Shown: positions 9,438-18,784 of the stretch, in pieces
Position numbering within the stretch: position 1 is the stretch's first letter
How the letters are laid out: every line of letters begins with the position of its first letter
NCBI GenBank assembly: GCA_934370925.1
Contig: CAKRNG010000011.1
Coordinates: 1 to 64,000, forward strand
DNA: 64,000 bases
Origin: an uncultured Lacticaseibacillus sp.
GTDB lineage: Bacteria > Bacillota > Bacilli > Lactobacillales > Lactobacillaceae
Reading direction: 5' to 3'
Translations under genes and position numbers: made by a program
The notes under the pieces: model-generated
Told to the model about the DNA's origin: nothing
The model's database searches: none
What the model saw: the letters and a program-made list of their open reading frames with translations, nothing else

Positions 9438-11210
9438 TTAATCAAACACCATCTGATTTCGATACAGACCCGCATAGAAGCCCTTTTCCGCCAAGAGCTG
9501 CTCGTGAGTTCCCTCTTCGATAATGCGGCCATCGCGCAAAACCGCGATGTCGTCCGCGTTCAGGATGGTTTTCAGACGGTGCGCGATGACGAAGCTGGTG
9601 CGCCCCGCAATCACGTTGTCCATTGCCGCCTGAATCTTCTCCTCAGTCACCGTGTCCACATTACTGGTGGCTTCGTCCAAAATCAGGATTTTCGGATTCG
9701 TTAAAATGGTCCGCGCAATGCTAACGAGTTGCTTTTGTCCCGCAGAGAAGACAGACTGCTCGTCGCTAATCATCGTGTCATACCCCTTAGGCAAACTCGT
9801 GATGAAGTCGTGGATGTGCGCCTGACGCGCCGCTTCGACCATCTCTTCCGGCGTTGCGTCTGGTTTCCCGAAGCAAATATTTTCCCCAATCGTTCCGGTA
9901 AAGAGCTGTGGATCCTGTAACACAATCCCAACCGTGTCCCGTAACTGGGTCATATCCATCTCGCGAATATCGACGCCATCAATTTTGATTGCGCCTTGAT
10001 CCACGTCATAGAAGCGGTTGAGCAAGTTGATAACCGTTGTCTTTCCGGCCCCCGTTGGTCCCACCAGCGCCACCATTTGGCCGCGCCGTGCTTGCAGGGT
10101 CACCCCGTGCAGAATTTCCTTGCCCGGCAAATAACCGAACGACACGTTCTCAATCACAACCGCCTCGTTCACCGTACGAACTGGTTGACCGTTTTCCGGC
10201 CGAATCTCGTCAGGTTGTTCGTGCACTTCATTCACACGCCGCGCCCCCGTGATTGCCAGTTGAATCTGCGAGTACATACTCGTGATGGACACGATGCACT
10301 GGAAATAGTTCTGCGCGTACTGCACGAACACCACGATGAGCGCCAAGGCGGCCCCAGTTGTCATGCCGTTCGTCATCACGAGCCAACTCCCGACGAAAAT
10401 CACGACGGCACTTGTGAGCAGCATCATGCCGTTCATGAGTGGTTGGAGCACACCCGACCAAATTTGCCCGCGCAATGCCGTCTGACGTACCTTCGCGTTC
10501 AACACGTCGAACCCCGAGATGGATTCCGCCTGTAGCCCGTTTGTGATAATCATCTTCTGGCCCGTAATCTGTTCGTTCACGTACCCATTCAGTCGGCCAA
10601 TGTCGTCCTGTTGCTGGTTCACGGCTTTACTGGCAACACTGATGTTCACCGCGGCGATGATGATGGCGATGGGGGTTGTCGCCATCCCCACCCACGCAAG
10701 CGTTGTATTGGTACTGAACATCATGTAGAGCGCCCCAATAATCTGGGCGATACTGTAGAACACTTGTACGAACGCTTCGTTAACGGCGTTGAAAATATTG
10801 TCCAGGTCACTCGTAAACCGCGCCAGAATGTCCCCGTCGCTGTGTGTATCGAAGTACTGAACACGTATCTTTTGCATCTTGTTGAAGAGCCCGGTACGCA
10901 TTTTCCCAGTCGCCACACCACCGACCCAAGAAAGAAACATCGAGGTGCCGAAATCGCCCAGCCCCGTGAACAAGTAGGCGATTGCCAGCAAAGCCGTATC
11001 CGTATAGAACGGCGTCATGCTTGCCTGGCCGGTCTTCTGCCACGTCTGCACGAAGGTGGTTAAATCTTCAACAACCTTCCCCAAGTACACCGGCGCCACG
11101 GCGTTAAAGAAGCCAAAGAAGATGAGGCAAAGCAGTGCGCCCGCCATCTGCCAATGATATTGATGCAGGTATTTATAATAGAACTTCCCCGCCATTTTCA
11201 AATCCTTCAT
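9438..11210 (-). CDS. ABC exporter half-transporter B, consensus ATP site subunit
   Basis: The 590-residue half-transporter has a six-helix exporter domain (about residues 1-330) and a nucleotide-binding domain with Walker A GPTGAGKTT, signature FSAGQKQLVSIART and Walker B ILILDEATSNVD with the catalytic Glu intact. The signature reads SAGQ instead of SGGQ, typical of one half of heterodimeric exporters such as LmrCD or TM287/288. The ATG overlaps the stop of the partner gene (TAATG) behind GGGAGG. Together with the upstream gene it should form a drug or lipid exporter in the membrane. Confidence 0.88.
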   Translation of the reverse strand: MKDLKMAGKFYYKYLHQYHWQMAGALLCLIFFGFFNAVAPVYLGKVVEDLTTFVQTWQKTGQASMTPFYTDTALLAIAYLFTGLGDFGTSMFLSWVGGVATGKMRTGLFNKMQKIRVQYFDTHSDGDILARFTSDLDNIFNAVNEAFVQVFYSIAQIIGALYMMFSTNTTLAWVGMATTPIAIIIAAVNISVASKAVNQQQDDIGRLNGYVNEQITGQKMIITNGLQAESISGFDVLNAKVRQTALRGQIWSGVLQPLMNGMMLLTSAVVIFVGSWLVMTNGMTTGAALALIVVFVQYAQNYFQCIVSITSMYSQIQLAITGARRVNEVHEQPDEIRPENGQPVRTVNEAVVIENVSFGYLPGKEILHGVTLQARRGQMVALVGPTGAGKTTVINLLNRFYDVDQGAIKIDGVDIREMDMTQLRDTVGIVLQDPQLFTGTIGENICFGKPDATPEEMVEAARQAHIHDFITSLPKGYDTMISDEQSVFSAGQKQLVSIARTILTNPKILILDEATSNVDTVTEEKIQAAMDNVIAGRTSFVIAHRLKTILNADDIAVLRDGRIIEEGTHEQLLAEKGFYAGLYRNQMVFD

Positions 11211-12931
11211 TAGGCCATCCTCCCTTCGCGTGCCTTCTGGGTCTGATAAATTTCCCGGTACACCGCGTTACTGCGAAGCAATTCGTCATGTGTGCCGTTA
11301 CCAACAATCTGGCCGTGATCCATCACGAGAATTCGGTCTGCATTGATGATTGACGCAATCTTCTCCGCGATAATCACCGTGGTGGTCCCCTTCAGTTCGC
11401 GCGCAAGTGCCTCTTGCACCAACCGCTCGCTCCGCGCATCCAGGGCGCTCGTGGAGTCGTCCATGATAAGAATGCGTGGTTTGCCAATCACACCCCGCGT
11501 AATCGCAAGCCGCTGCTTTTGCCCACCGGAGAAGTTCGCGGACCGTTCCTCAACGGTCGCGTCGAACTCGTTGTCTAGCCGGTGAATGAATTCGGCCGAC
11601 TGCGCCACTTCCGCAGCCCAACGCATATCGCGCACGGTCGCGTCCGGTTTGCCTTGACGCAAATTTTTAGCGATGGTGCCAGAAAACAGGGTTGCGCGTT
11701 GCATCACCATGCCGATGGTTTGCCGTAGCGTACCTGCCGCCACGTCGCGTACATCATGCCCGCCAACCAACACTTGGCCCTGGTCGGCATCAAACAAGCG
11801 CGGAATTAATTGCGCGAGTGTTGACTTCCCCGCACCCGTTGCGCCAACAATTCCGAGCATTTCCCCTGGTGCAACGGTAAACGACACGTTGCGCAGGGTC
11901 GGTTCCTCATCGCCTGGGTAACTAAAGGTCACATTCTCGAACGCAATACTGCCTTCAAGGTCTTCGTCTGGAACATCCTTGAACGTCATGGATGGGTCGT
12001 GCTGCATGACCTCTCCAATTCGCTTCAAGGAAACAAATGCACGCGTCGCCCCGGTTGCAATGAAGCCGGCGTTAATAATCGCCATCAGCAGCTGCATCAT
12101 GTACCCCACGAAGCTCGCCACTGCCGCCAAATATTCGGGGTGATCCGTAATGTTCCGCCCAATAATCAGCAGGGCACCCGCCACCGCCAAGTTCGCAATC
12201 GTGAAGAACCCAGGCATCATGATGGAAAAGGCGTACCCGATTTTCACCGTCACCTTCGTCATGCGGTCAGATGCCCCCGCAAACTTTGCTTCTTGATTGT
12301 CTTCCTGATTAAACGACTTCACCACGCGCACACCCATTAAGTTTTCGCGCGCAATGGTATTTACTTCATCGATATCCTGTTGCACCTGACCAAAATAGTG
12401 CCCCATTTTCGTCATGCCAACCCATGCCAGCGTCACAATAACCACCAGCATGAGCACAAGCAACCACCACATCTGTGGAATTGTTATCAGTGCCAAAATC
12501 AGCGCACCCGCAAACATGATGGGCACCCGCGCCACAATCTGGAGCGTCTGCATCACCATGCCTTGCACCTGGTTAATGTCGTTCGTCATCCGCACCACTA
12601 GATTGCTGGCGGCAAACTGTTCGACATCCGCGAAGGCAAACGTCTGTACATGCCGGTAAACATCCCGGCGCATCGCGGTCGCAATGTTCAGTGCCGCGTG
12701 CGCACTAAAAATCGTGTTCGCCACACCGGCGCCAATGCCAAGCAGTGCGAGCAGTAACAAAATAATCCCCAGTCGCACCACGGCACCATCATCTCCCTTG
12801 ATGATGGCCTCCATGACGCTTTGCAAAACACGCGGTTGCCATAAATTAGCAAACGCTAAGAGCACCGTTGCAACAATCGCCGCAACCTCTACACCCCAAA
12901 ATCGCCGTAAATACGGCCAAACAGTCTTCAT
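11210..12931 (-). CDS. ABC exporter half-transporter A, degenerate ATP site subunit
   Basis: About 573 residues: an exporter membrane domain and a nucleotide-binding domain with Walker A GATGAGKST, a canonical signature FSGGQKQRLAI and Walker B RILIMDDSTSALD. Asp replaces the catalytic Glu after Walker B, so this subunit supplies the degenerate site while its canonical signature completes the active site with the partner. This asymmetry matches LmrC-type subunits. The ATG at 12931 follows AGGAGG; the frame is open to 12982 but lacks a ribosome site there. No regulator gene is adjacent; the TetR gene at 13950 is divergent and separated by two structured repeats. Confidence 0.88.
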   Translation of the reverse strand: MKTVWPYLRRFWGVEVAAIVATVLLAFANLWQPRVLQSVMEAIIKGDDGAVVRLGIILLLLALLGIGAGVANTIFSAHAALNIATAMRRDVYRHVQTFAFADVEQFAASNLVVRMTNDINQVQGMVMQTLQIVARVPIMFAGALILALITIPQMWWLLVLMLVVIVTLAWVGMTKMGHYFGQVQQDIDEVNTIARENLMGVRVVKSFNQEDNQEAKFAGASDRMTKVTVKIGYAFSIMMPGFFTIANLAVAGALLIIGRNITDHPEYLAAVASFVGYMMQLLMAIINAGFIATGATRAFVSLKRIGEVMQHDPSMTFKDVPDEDLEGSIAFENVTFSYPGDEEPTLRNVSFTVAPGEMLGIVGATGAGKSTLAQLIPRLFDADQGQVLVGGHDVRDVAAGTLRQTIGMVMQRATLFSGTIAKNLRQGKPDATVRDMRWAAEVAQSAEFIHRLDNEFDATVEERSANFSGGQKQRLAITRGVIGKPRILIMDDSTSALDARSERLVQEALARELKGTTTVIIAEKIASIINADRILVMDHGQIVGNGTHDELLRSNAVYREIYQTQKAREGRMA

Positions 12932-13054
12932 GACACCCTCCTCTAAAACTCGGCATTTATTTAACGCATGTTCATCTACCATTCAGTAATTACTAATATA
13001 GCACACTGAAGGGGCTGTCGGTTGCGGGGGCATATTTACCGGCAGGTCGTGGCG

Positions 13055-13282
13055 GCCGTTGCGGGGAGAAATTCAACTCCAGGAAGGTTGTGTCTCCAGT
13101 GGTGGGGCACGGTTCCATACCTTCAGCCAAAACCCAGCTGAAGGTATTCCACCTCGCTTTGAGCCTGCCAGGAAGCCCACCTGCCAGTCTCAAAGACGTC
13201 CCGCCTCTAAGCGATAAATCGCCAAGAGGCCTTCACCACTTCCGCACAACCCTCCTTCCGTCGAATTTCTCCCCGCAACGGC
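13055..13282 (-). repeat. Structured repeat family A, copy 1
   Basis: This 228-nt unit is bounded by inverted arms GCCGTTGCGGGGAGAAATTC and its complement. Read on the minus strand it contains, in order: a terminal stem, AAGTGGTG, a hairpin with arms GGCCTCTTGGCGA and TCGCTTAGAGGC, a CTTTGAG/CTCAAAG hairpin, a GCTGAAGGTAT-type hairpin (13117-13127 with 13137-13147), and CCCCACCACT. Hinges match copies 2-4 while the paired arms differ. No gene lies within it. A fragment resembling a family A end, GGTTGCGGGGGCA, is at 13020-13032. Confidence 0.85.
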
Positions 13283-13547
13283 CTACACTTGTCCACGATA
13301 GCGTACAATCGCAACCGGGTAACTCGTTCATTTTAGCTGTATCACGCCAATGACTGCTTGGGATTGATGGATGAATGATTTTGACCACTACTATATTTAA
13401 AAAACGACGACAGACCGACTATTCAAAGACTGTTAAACACTTTAACTGTAGAAGTAGCGTCCCCTTAATTTAGTAAATCAAACTTCAGATTAGGCATGTA
13501 CAATAGAAATAAAACTGGGGGATTACAAGCTGCCGTGCAACAGTGTC
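13283..13547. other. Gene-free spacer between two family A repeats
   Basis: An A+T-rich stretch between two structured repeats. I see no supported gene, hairpin or operator. CAATAGAAATAAAAC near 13501 is the most A-rich part. Confidence 0.5.
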
Positions 13548-13833
13548 GGCCGTTGTGCGGGTGATTTTGGCGGAGGCTTTGGTGTGCGGAAGTGGTGAAA
13601 GTTTCTTGGCGGTTTACCGCTTAGAAACGGGACGACTTTGAGACTGGCTGGTGGTTTTCCAGACAGGCTCAAAGCGAGGTGGAATAATTCAGTCCCGATT
13701 TTGGACTGAATTATGGAACCGTGCCCCACCACTGGAGACATTCCCAAACCGGAGCCAGATTTGCCGCCACAAAGCCCGCAACCACCACTGGAGACACACC
13801 AAAGCCGGAGCCAAAATCACCCGCACAACCGCC
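13548..13833 (+). repeat. Structured repeat family A, copy 2, with duplicated tail
   Basis: A 286-nt unit in plus orientation. Its terminal arms GGCCGTTGTGCGGGTGATTT and the complement ending at 13833 enclose the GTTTCTTGGCGG hairpin, the CTTTGAG/CTCAAAG hairpin and the ATAATTCAGTCC hairpin (13684-13695 with 13703-13714). The 3-prime tail beginning CCACTGGAGACA occurs twice (13729-13781 and 13785-13833). Only the second tail pairs with the 5-prime arm, which suggests an internal duplication followed by divergence. Confidence 0.85.
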
Positions 13834-13949
13834 CTCCCGCTAGACTTGCCCCCCAAGACGCGCTAAACTTCTTGCTATAACGACAAATCAGTAAAAGTGC
13901 CGCAATCCATGGCACCCGAAAGACTTGAAACCCCAAAGGAGGAACCGGC

Positions 13950-14528
13950 ATGACGCAGCCAACTGATCACGCAATCGAACGCGCCCTCATCGAAGTGCTC
14001 CGACAAAAACCCTTCGAAAAAATCACCGTCGACGATATCGCCCAAACTGCAGGAATTGATCGCAGTACGTTCTACCGTTACTTCCACAACAAATATGAAG
14101 CACTAAGCTCCTCAATGCCCGTGCTCATCACCCCCGAAATGTTTGAACACCTGGACAAATTACGCCCCAGTTCGCGCCTCGATTCCATTATTTGGTGGGT
14201 TGCTGACAATCGGAAGTTAATGCGTAACCTGCTCGTTGAGAATCAGCAGTTTTCATCCTACCAAGAACTCGTTCGCGTCGTGACACGGATTCTGGTTGAT
14301 TTCGACCAAGCAATTCCGAATGACGAAACGAAGCCGAAGATTGTGAAGCTCATCCGCAACGCGCCCAATCCCAAGCGGATGGTGCACTTTGCGGCCGCCA
14401 TGCTCGTTTCGGTTCTGACTGACTACATTAGTAACGACATCGAGGTGAAGGCCGAGGACGTCATCACTGATGTCCACTACCTGTTCGAACGTCTCGGACT
14501 TGATGATGACGAAACGACCACCAACTAA
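13950..14528 (+). CDS. TetR-family transcriptional regulator
   Basis: The 192-residue protein has a TetR helix-turn-helix at residues 26-45 (VDDIAQTAGIDRSTFYRYFH) and a C-terminal ligand/dimer domain with no recognisable sub-family. The start ATG follows AAAGGAGG. It is followed after 66 nt by the cardiolipin synthase gene on the same strand, so it may regulate that gene or itself. The divergent ABC exporter, about 1 kb upstream, is another possible target. Confidence 0.85.
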   Translation: MTQPTDHAIERALIEVLRQKPFEKITVDDIAQTAGIDRSTFYRYFHNKYEALSSSMPVLITPEMFEHLDKLRPSSRLDSIIWWVADNRKLMRNLLVENQQFSSYQELVRVVTRILVDFDQAIPNDETKPKIVKLIRNAPNPKRMVHFAAAMLVSVLTDYISNDIEVKAEDVITDVHYLFERLGLDDDETTTN

Positions 14529-14594
14529 CGCTTTCAACTGACCACTTTGCAGATGCACCACAAGTCAAAAGGACACAAACGGAAAGGGTCACCA

Positions 14595-16067
14595 ATGATT
14601 AACTACATTTTCCTCCACATTCCCGCCTTTATTGCCGGGTTAATCGTCATTAACACCTTCGCCGCCATCGTCACGGTCTTCCACGCCCCCCGCAACATCG
14701 CCGCCACGTGGGCATGGCTACTCGTGCTCACCCTCATTCCGGGGGTCGGCTTCCTCTTGTTCATGTTTACCGGTCGTGGACTCGGCCACGCAAAATTGTT
14801 CAAGATGCACACGCAAGACCGCATCGGATTGCAGGAAGTCATTGCGGCCCAACGTGCGGCGATGCCGAAGTTGGGGCACATCGATTCCGACCGCATTGTT
14901 CGCGAACGGCAACAGACCGTCGAACTATTCCGGCGCATCGACCACGCCCCCCTGACCCGACGCAATGCCGTCAAGATTTATACGGACGGTAACGACAAGT
15001 TCGCGGCGCTCCTAAACGATATCGCGCACGCAGAAGATAGCATTCATATTGAGTACTACACGTTCTACCCTGACAATATCGGGCACGAGATTCGGGATGC
15101 GCTGATTCTCAAGGCGTACGAGGGGGTCGAAGTGCGCGTGGTTTACGACGCTTACGGGTCACACGGCACCAGCGCTAAGTTCTGGGCACCCCTCACCGCA
15201 GCGGGTGGCCGCGCCGTGCCATTCGTGACGTCCACGAACACCATTTCACGTTTCCGCCTGAACTACCATGATCACCGTAAGATTGTGGTGATTGACGGAA
15301 AAGTCGGGTACACAGGTGGCTTCAACATCGGCGACCAGTACCTCTCCCGGAATAAGAAGTTTGGCTACTGGCGCGACACGCATCTGCGCATCTTGGGACA
15401 TGGTGTGTCCCTGCTCCAAATGCGGTTCATGATGGACTGGAACGCCTCCGTAAGCGAAATTCATCACCTTGCTTACGATGTCGCCTACTTCCCCGCCCCC
15501 GATGCGCCCATTTCTGGCACCACGAGTATGCAGGTCGTCACTAGTGGCCCTGATTCTGAAGTTGAACAAATTAAGCTTGGCTTCATAAACCTGATTAACG
15601 CCGCCAAGCACCGCGTTTGGCTACAAAGTCCCTACCTCGTTCCCGACGAATCTGTCATTACCGCATTGCGCATGGCTGTTGCTGCGGGTGTCGACGTGCG
15701 CATTATGATTCCATGCATGCCCGACCACCCCTTCATTTACCGTGCCACCCAGTATTACGCGCACCTGCTAACGGACTTAGGGGTGAAAATCTACACGTAC
15801 GACGACGGCTTCCTCCACGCCAAAACCATGATTGTCGATGATGACCTCAGCACAGTGGGCTCCGCAAACCAGGACTTCCGGTCATACGGCCTGAACTTCG
15901 AAGTGAACACCTTCATGTACGACAGTGACGTCAACGCACAACTTGCGTCCATCTTCTTAGACGACACGACGCAAAGCACGTTGCTAACAAAGGACATCAT
16001 CAATAGTTGGTCCCACTGGTTACGGTTTAAGCAGAACTTCTCGCGTTTACTGTCACCGGTTCTCTGA
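14595..16067 (+). CDS. cls: Cardiolipin synthase
   Basis: About 490 residues: two N-terminal membrane helices (from MINYIFLHIPAFIAGLIVIN to about residue 60) and two phospholipase D motifs, HDHRKIVVIDGKVGYTGGFN and HAKTMIVDDDLSTVGSANQD. This is the layout of bacterial Cls, which condenses two phosphatidylglycerols into cardiolipin at the membrane. The ATG at 14595 follows GGAAAGGG; an upstream Met at 14547 would add a charged stretch and has no ribosome site. It may share a transcript with the TetR gene. Confidence 0.92.
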   Translation: MINYIFLHIPAFIAGLIVINTFAAIVTVFHAPRNIAATWAWLLVLTLIPGVGFLLFMFTGRGLGHAKLFKMHTQDRIGLQEVIAAQRAAMPKLGHIDSDRIVRERQQTVELFRRIDHAPLTRRNAVKIYTDGNDKFAALLNDIAHAEDSIHIEYYTFYPDNIGHEIRDALILKAYEGVEVRVVYDAYGSHGTSAKFWAPLTAAGGRAVPFVTSTNTISRFRLNYHDHRKIVVIDGKVGYTGGFNIGDQYLSRNKKFGYWRDTHLRILGHGVSLLQMRFMMDWNASVSEIHHLAYDVAYFPAPDAPISGTTSMQVVTSGPDSEVEQIKLGFINLINAAKHRVWLQSPYLVPDESVITALRMAVAAGVDVRIMIPCMPDHPFIYRATQYYAHLLTDLGVKIYTYDDGFLHAKTMIVDDDLSTVGSANQDFRSYGLNFEVNTFMYDSDVNAQLASIFLDDTTQSTLLTKDIINSWSHWLRFKQNFSRLLSPVL

Positions 16068-16099
16068 TCGGTTGCCAAAAACTAATCCCTATATCCATC

Positions 16100-16149
16100 A
16101 AGCCAAGCAAAAATGCCCAATTTAAGTGGCGTTTTGCTTGGCTTGTTTT
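16100..16149 (+). terminator. Intrinsic terminator after cls
   Basis: A 13-bp stem (AAGCCAAGCAAAA at 16100-16112 with its complement at 16132-16144) with an imperfectly paired 19-nt loop is followed by GTTTTTTA. Confidence 0.85.
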
Positions 16150-16215
16150 TTAGGCTCATCAATTAAATTTCACCAAATTCATACTTTCGTCCGGTTAATT
16201 GCCCGTATTGCCCAT

Positions 16216-16223
16216 GCTATACT
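16216..16223 (+). promoter_or_regulatory. Predicted extended -10 of the two-component operon
   Basis: TATACT at 16218-16223 lies 38 bases upstream of the response-regulator start, with TG just before it. The matching -35 position (TTAATT, 17 bp upstream) is weak. Confidence 0.45.
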
Positions 16224-16261
16224 ACGGCTAAATATTGGGTTGAGAAAGGATGACGCAAACG

Positions 16262-16957
16262 ATGACAGAAACGATTTTGCTCGTGGAGGACGAGGAAAGT
16301 CTGCGCACCTATTTGAAAACAGAACTTGAATTCGAAGGGTATGACGTGCTCACCGCAAACGATGGCACAAGCGCACTCGACATGTACCTGAAAAACCAGT
16401 ACGCAATTGGGGTGATTCTACTGGATTGGCTATTGCCAAAACTTGATGGTTTAGAAGTGTTGCGGCGAATTCGCAAAGGTGATGACGTGCCCATCATGAT
16501 GATGACAGCGCGTGATTACGTGGGTGATAAGGTAGCGGGACTCGATGCCGGCGCGGATGACTACATTACCAAACCGTTCGAGATTGAAGAATTACTTGCC
16601 CGCATTCGTGTCATCATTCGCCACCAAATGAAGGCACCCGGGGCGGCAACTTACCAGGTCGGTGATTTGCAATTAGACACCCGAACGCGCACCGTCACCC
16701 GGGGCAACGTCGTGAGTGAGCAGCTAACCCAACGCGAAATGGACTTGCTGGTTGTGTTGATGCAACACGCCGGTACCCCCCTCACGCGCTGTGAAATGCT
16801 CGATCGTGTTTGGGGTGTTGATTTTGACGGCCAGGTCAACATTTTGGACGTTTACATTCGCTACTTACGGAACAAAATTGACGTCAATTCGCTCCCCCCA
16901 TTAATCCACACGGTGCGTGGCGTCGGGTATATCCTGATGGTGACTGAACATGCCTAG
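16262..16957 (+). CDS. OmpR/PhoB-family response regulator
   Basis: About 231 residues: a receiver domain with the acidic pocket VEDEE, phospho-acceptor Asp in ILLDWLLPKLDG, Thr in MMMTARD and Lys in ITKPFE, then a winged helix ending HTVRGVGYIL. It is closest in feel to ArlR/CiaR-type regulators. The ATG at 16262 is preferred because AAAGGA abuts the ATG at 16250 too closely. It overlaps the kinase gene by 8 bases. The downstream dlt operon is a plausible target, since related systems control dlt in other Firmicutes, but this is inference. Confidence 0.9.
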   Translation: MTETILLVEDEESLRTYLKTELEFEGYDVLTANDGTSALDMYLKNQYAIGVILLDWLLPKLDGLEVLRRIRKGDDVPIMMMTARDYVGDKVAGLDAGADDYITKPFEIEELLARIRVIIRHQMKAPGAATYQVGDLQLDTRTRTVTRGNVVSEQLTQREMDLLVVLMQHAGTPLTRCEMLDRVWGVDFDGQVNILDVYIRYLRNKIDVNSLPPLIHTVRGVGYILMVTEHA

Positions 16958-18323
16958 AACCCGCAATTCAAGCGCATCCCAAATCACACGTGCTTACGTC
17001 TTGCTACTCGTTTCCCTCATGGTGCTCGTGAGTTTCGCCACCATCACCGTTGTCGGCATGCACATGCTGCACAACAAACGGGAGGACGCCAAACAATTGA
17101 CGACCGTCCTCAAGACTTCCTTCTCGGACTACAAACCCGACTGGAACTACTGGCGCGACACCGCGTCCATTAACCCGCACAATACTTTCGTGCGGGTAAC
17201 CGTCGTGCCGGACAAAGGCAAAAAGCGTCACTTTTACTCGCACAAAACGCAACAATTCCTGTCGAATCAAGAAGAAACGCACACCATCCTGAAAAATATC
17301 GACTCACACTCGGATCAGGGGATTTTTTATCACGCCAAAACGAGCGAACACTGGAAACACGCGCACGTCACCTACGAAATCTGGCTCAGCTTAAACAACA
17401 TCATCGAATCGTTCAAGCTGATCATTGAAGTCGTGATTGGCGTCATGCTGTTCGGTCTCCTCATTGGGACGTGGCTCATTTCCATTTTGGCCCGCAAGTT
17501 AAATGCGCCCTTGGAGAACCTCACCACCGCCACCCAACTTATCAATGATGACAGCCAAACGAATCGTCCCGAAACCTTACCCGTACCAGCGGGGCCACAA
17601 GAAGTGCGGGACCTCAGCATCGAATTCAACCGCTTGCTCGCCTCACTGAACCATCAAGTGCAACGCGACCATCAATTTGTTTCTGACGCCTCCCATGAAT
17701 TAAGAACGCCGCTTGCAGCAATCCGCGGCCACATCAACCTCTTGCGGCGTCACGGTAAAACGCATCCCGAAATCATCCCGGAATCACTCGCCACCATCGA
17801 CGCCGAATCAATGCGGATGCAGCGGCTCATTGAGAGTCTGCTCCACCTTTCCCGCATGGATCACGTCGATCTCGACGTCAGCGCAGTCAATTTGAAACAA
17901 CTCGTCACAGCGGTTACAAACAACTATTTGCCACAACGTAATCGCCCTTTAGACGTCCACGTCACCGAGGTTACGGCGGTTGTTAACGCCGATAGTATCA
18001 CCCAAATTTTGGTTGCACTGCTCGACAATGCGGACAAATACACACCAGATTCAACCCCCATTACGGTCACCCTTTCCAAAACTGCCGGTCAAGCAGTGAT
18101 TACGGTTAGCGACCAGGGAACGGGGATTCCAGATGACGCGAAGCCACACATCTTCGACCGCTTCTACCGGGCGGACACTTCCCGCTCCCACGCCATCGAA
18201 GGGTCCGGGCTCGGCCTCGCCATCGTGGCCAGACTCGTCGCACTGAACCACGGACACATCACGGTGGCGGACAACAGACCGCACGGCACCACCTTCACCC
18301 TTGCGCTACCGTTGGACAGTTAG
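16950..18323 (+). CDS. Sensor histidine kinase
   Basis: The 457-residue kinase has helix 1 near residues 10-32, an extracytoplasmic sensor of about 130 residues, helix 2 near 160-180, a HAMP linker, the H-box FVSDASHELRTPLAAIRGHI and ATPase motifs LLDNADKYTP (N), DQGTGIP (G1), FDRFYRADTSR (F) and GSGLGLAIV (G2). All catalytic boxes look intact. It is translationally coupled to the response regulator. The sensor domain is not recognisable, so the stimulus is unknown. Confidence 0.92.
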   Translation: MPRTRNSSASQITRAYVLLLVSLMVLVSFATITVVGMHMLHNKREDAKQLTTVLKTSFSDYKPDWNYWRDTASINPHNTFVRVTVVPDKGKKRHFYSHKTQQFLSNQEETHTILKNIDSHSDQGIFYHAKTSEHWKHAHVTYEIWLSLNNIIESFKLIIEVVIGVMLFGLLIGTWLISILARKLNAPLENLTTATQLINDDSQTNRPETLPVPAGPQEVRDLSIEFNRLLASLNHQVQRDHQFVSDASHELRTPLAAIRGHINLLRRHGKTHPEIIPESLATIDAESMRMQRLIESLLHLSRMDHVDLDVSAVNLKQLVTAVTNNYLPQRNRPLDVHVTEVTAVVNADSITQILVALLDNADKYTPDSTPITVTLSKTAGQAVITVSDQGTGIPDDAKPHIFDRFYRADTSRSHAIEGSGLGLAIVARLVALNHGHITVADNRPHGTTFTLALPLDS

Positions 18324-18348
18324 CTTGGCTTGTAACGCCGGGATGAAC

Positions 18349-18541
18349 TACTGGTCTCCGTTGCGGGCTTTTGGGGGCCGGAACGTGGTGTGGCCGCCTA
18401 CAGCCGCTGACGCGTCTTCCGGCTAGATTTGAAGCCTCGGCTCGCTTCGCTCCCGCGAGTCTCCAAATCTGCCAGTCTGACCAGAACCCGGTCAGACTTC
18501 CACCACTTGGCCCCCAACGCCCGAAACGAAGACCACCAGTA
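18349..18541 (-). repeat. Structured repeat family B, copy 1 (core)
   Basis: The read on the minus strand matches copy 2 (29112-29368) through long identical blocks such as GTGCGTACTGGTGGTCTTCG, TTGGGGGCCAAGTGGT and GGCCACACCACGTTCCGGCC. Terminal arms pair (TACTGG with CCAGTA). Inside are a GTCTGACC/GGTCAGAC hairpin and an AGATTTG/CAAATCT stem that is GAAAAG/CTTTTC in copy 2. Copy 1 lacks the CTTGGCGGTTTACCGC hairpin present in copy 2. Confidence 0.85.
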
Positions 18542-18559
18542 CGCACCTACATTGTTTTT

Positions 18560-18760
18560 GAATAATCTCCCCTTTTTATTTAAGAAAAAACCTTTTTAGA
18601 CAGGACATTCGCGGCTGCGCGCGAATGTCTTATCGAGGATTGGTTTGCTCACTGAAGTTTGATTCACTGATGCCATATCCTCCGAGTTTCGATGTTGCCA
18701 ACCAACAGATGGATGCAACGCGAGGAGCGATAGCGACGTTGCGTCAATATCTTTCAAACA
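18560..18760 (+). repeat. Family B flanking module, copy 1
   Basis: Sequence following the core matches the reverse complement of about 28890-29095: CTTTTTATTTA, then the palindrome GACATTCGCG/CGCGAATGTC (18604-18613 with 18620-18629), TCTTATCGAGG, GGTTTGCTCACTGA, CCTCCGAGT and GCGAGGAGCG near a GCGACGTTGC block. The module plus core makes a composite unit of more than 400 nt. No gene is supported here. Confidence 0.7.
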
Positions 18761-18784
18761 AAAAGATAATTAGCGGAAGATGTA

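Noticed and set aside
8771..9532. Similar short peptides encoded near 8.9 and 9.3 kb as a gene family
   Set aside because: The match follows from the inverted DNA repeat R2; neither frame has a start region of its own.
18371..18565. Open frame over family B copy 1, with a similar frame at 29013-29222
   Set aside because: The similarity of the peptides is explained by the DNA repeat; stems with compensated changes alter the peptide freely, which would not be tolerated in a gene.
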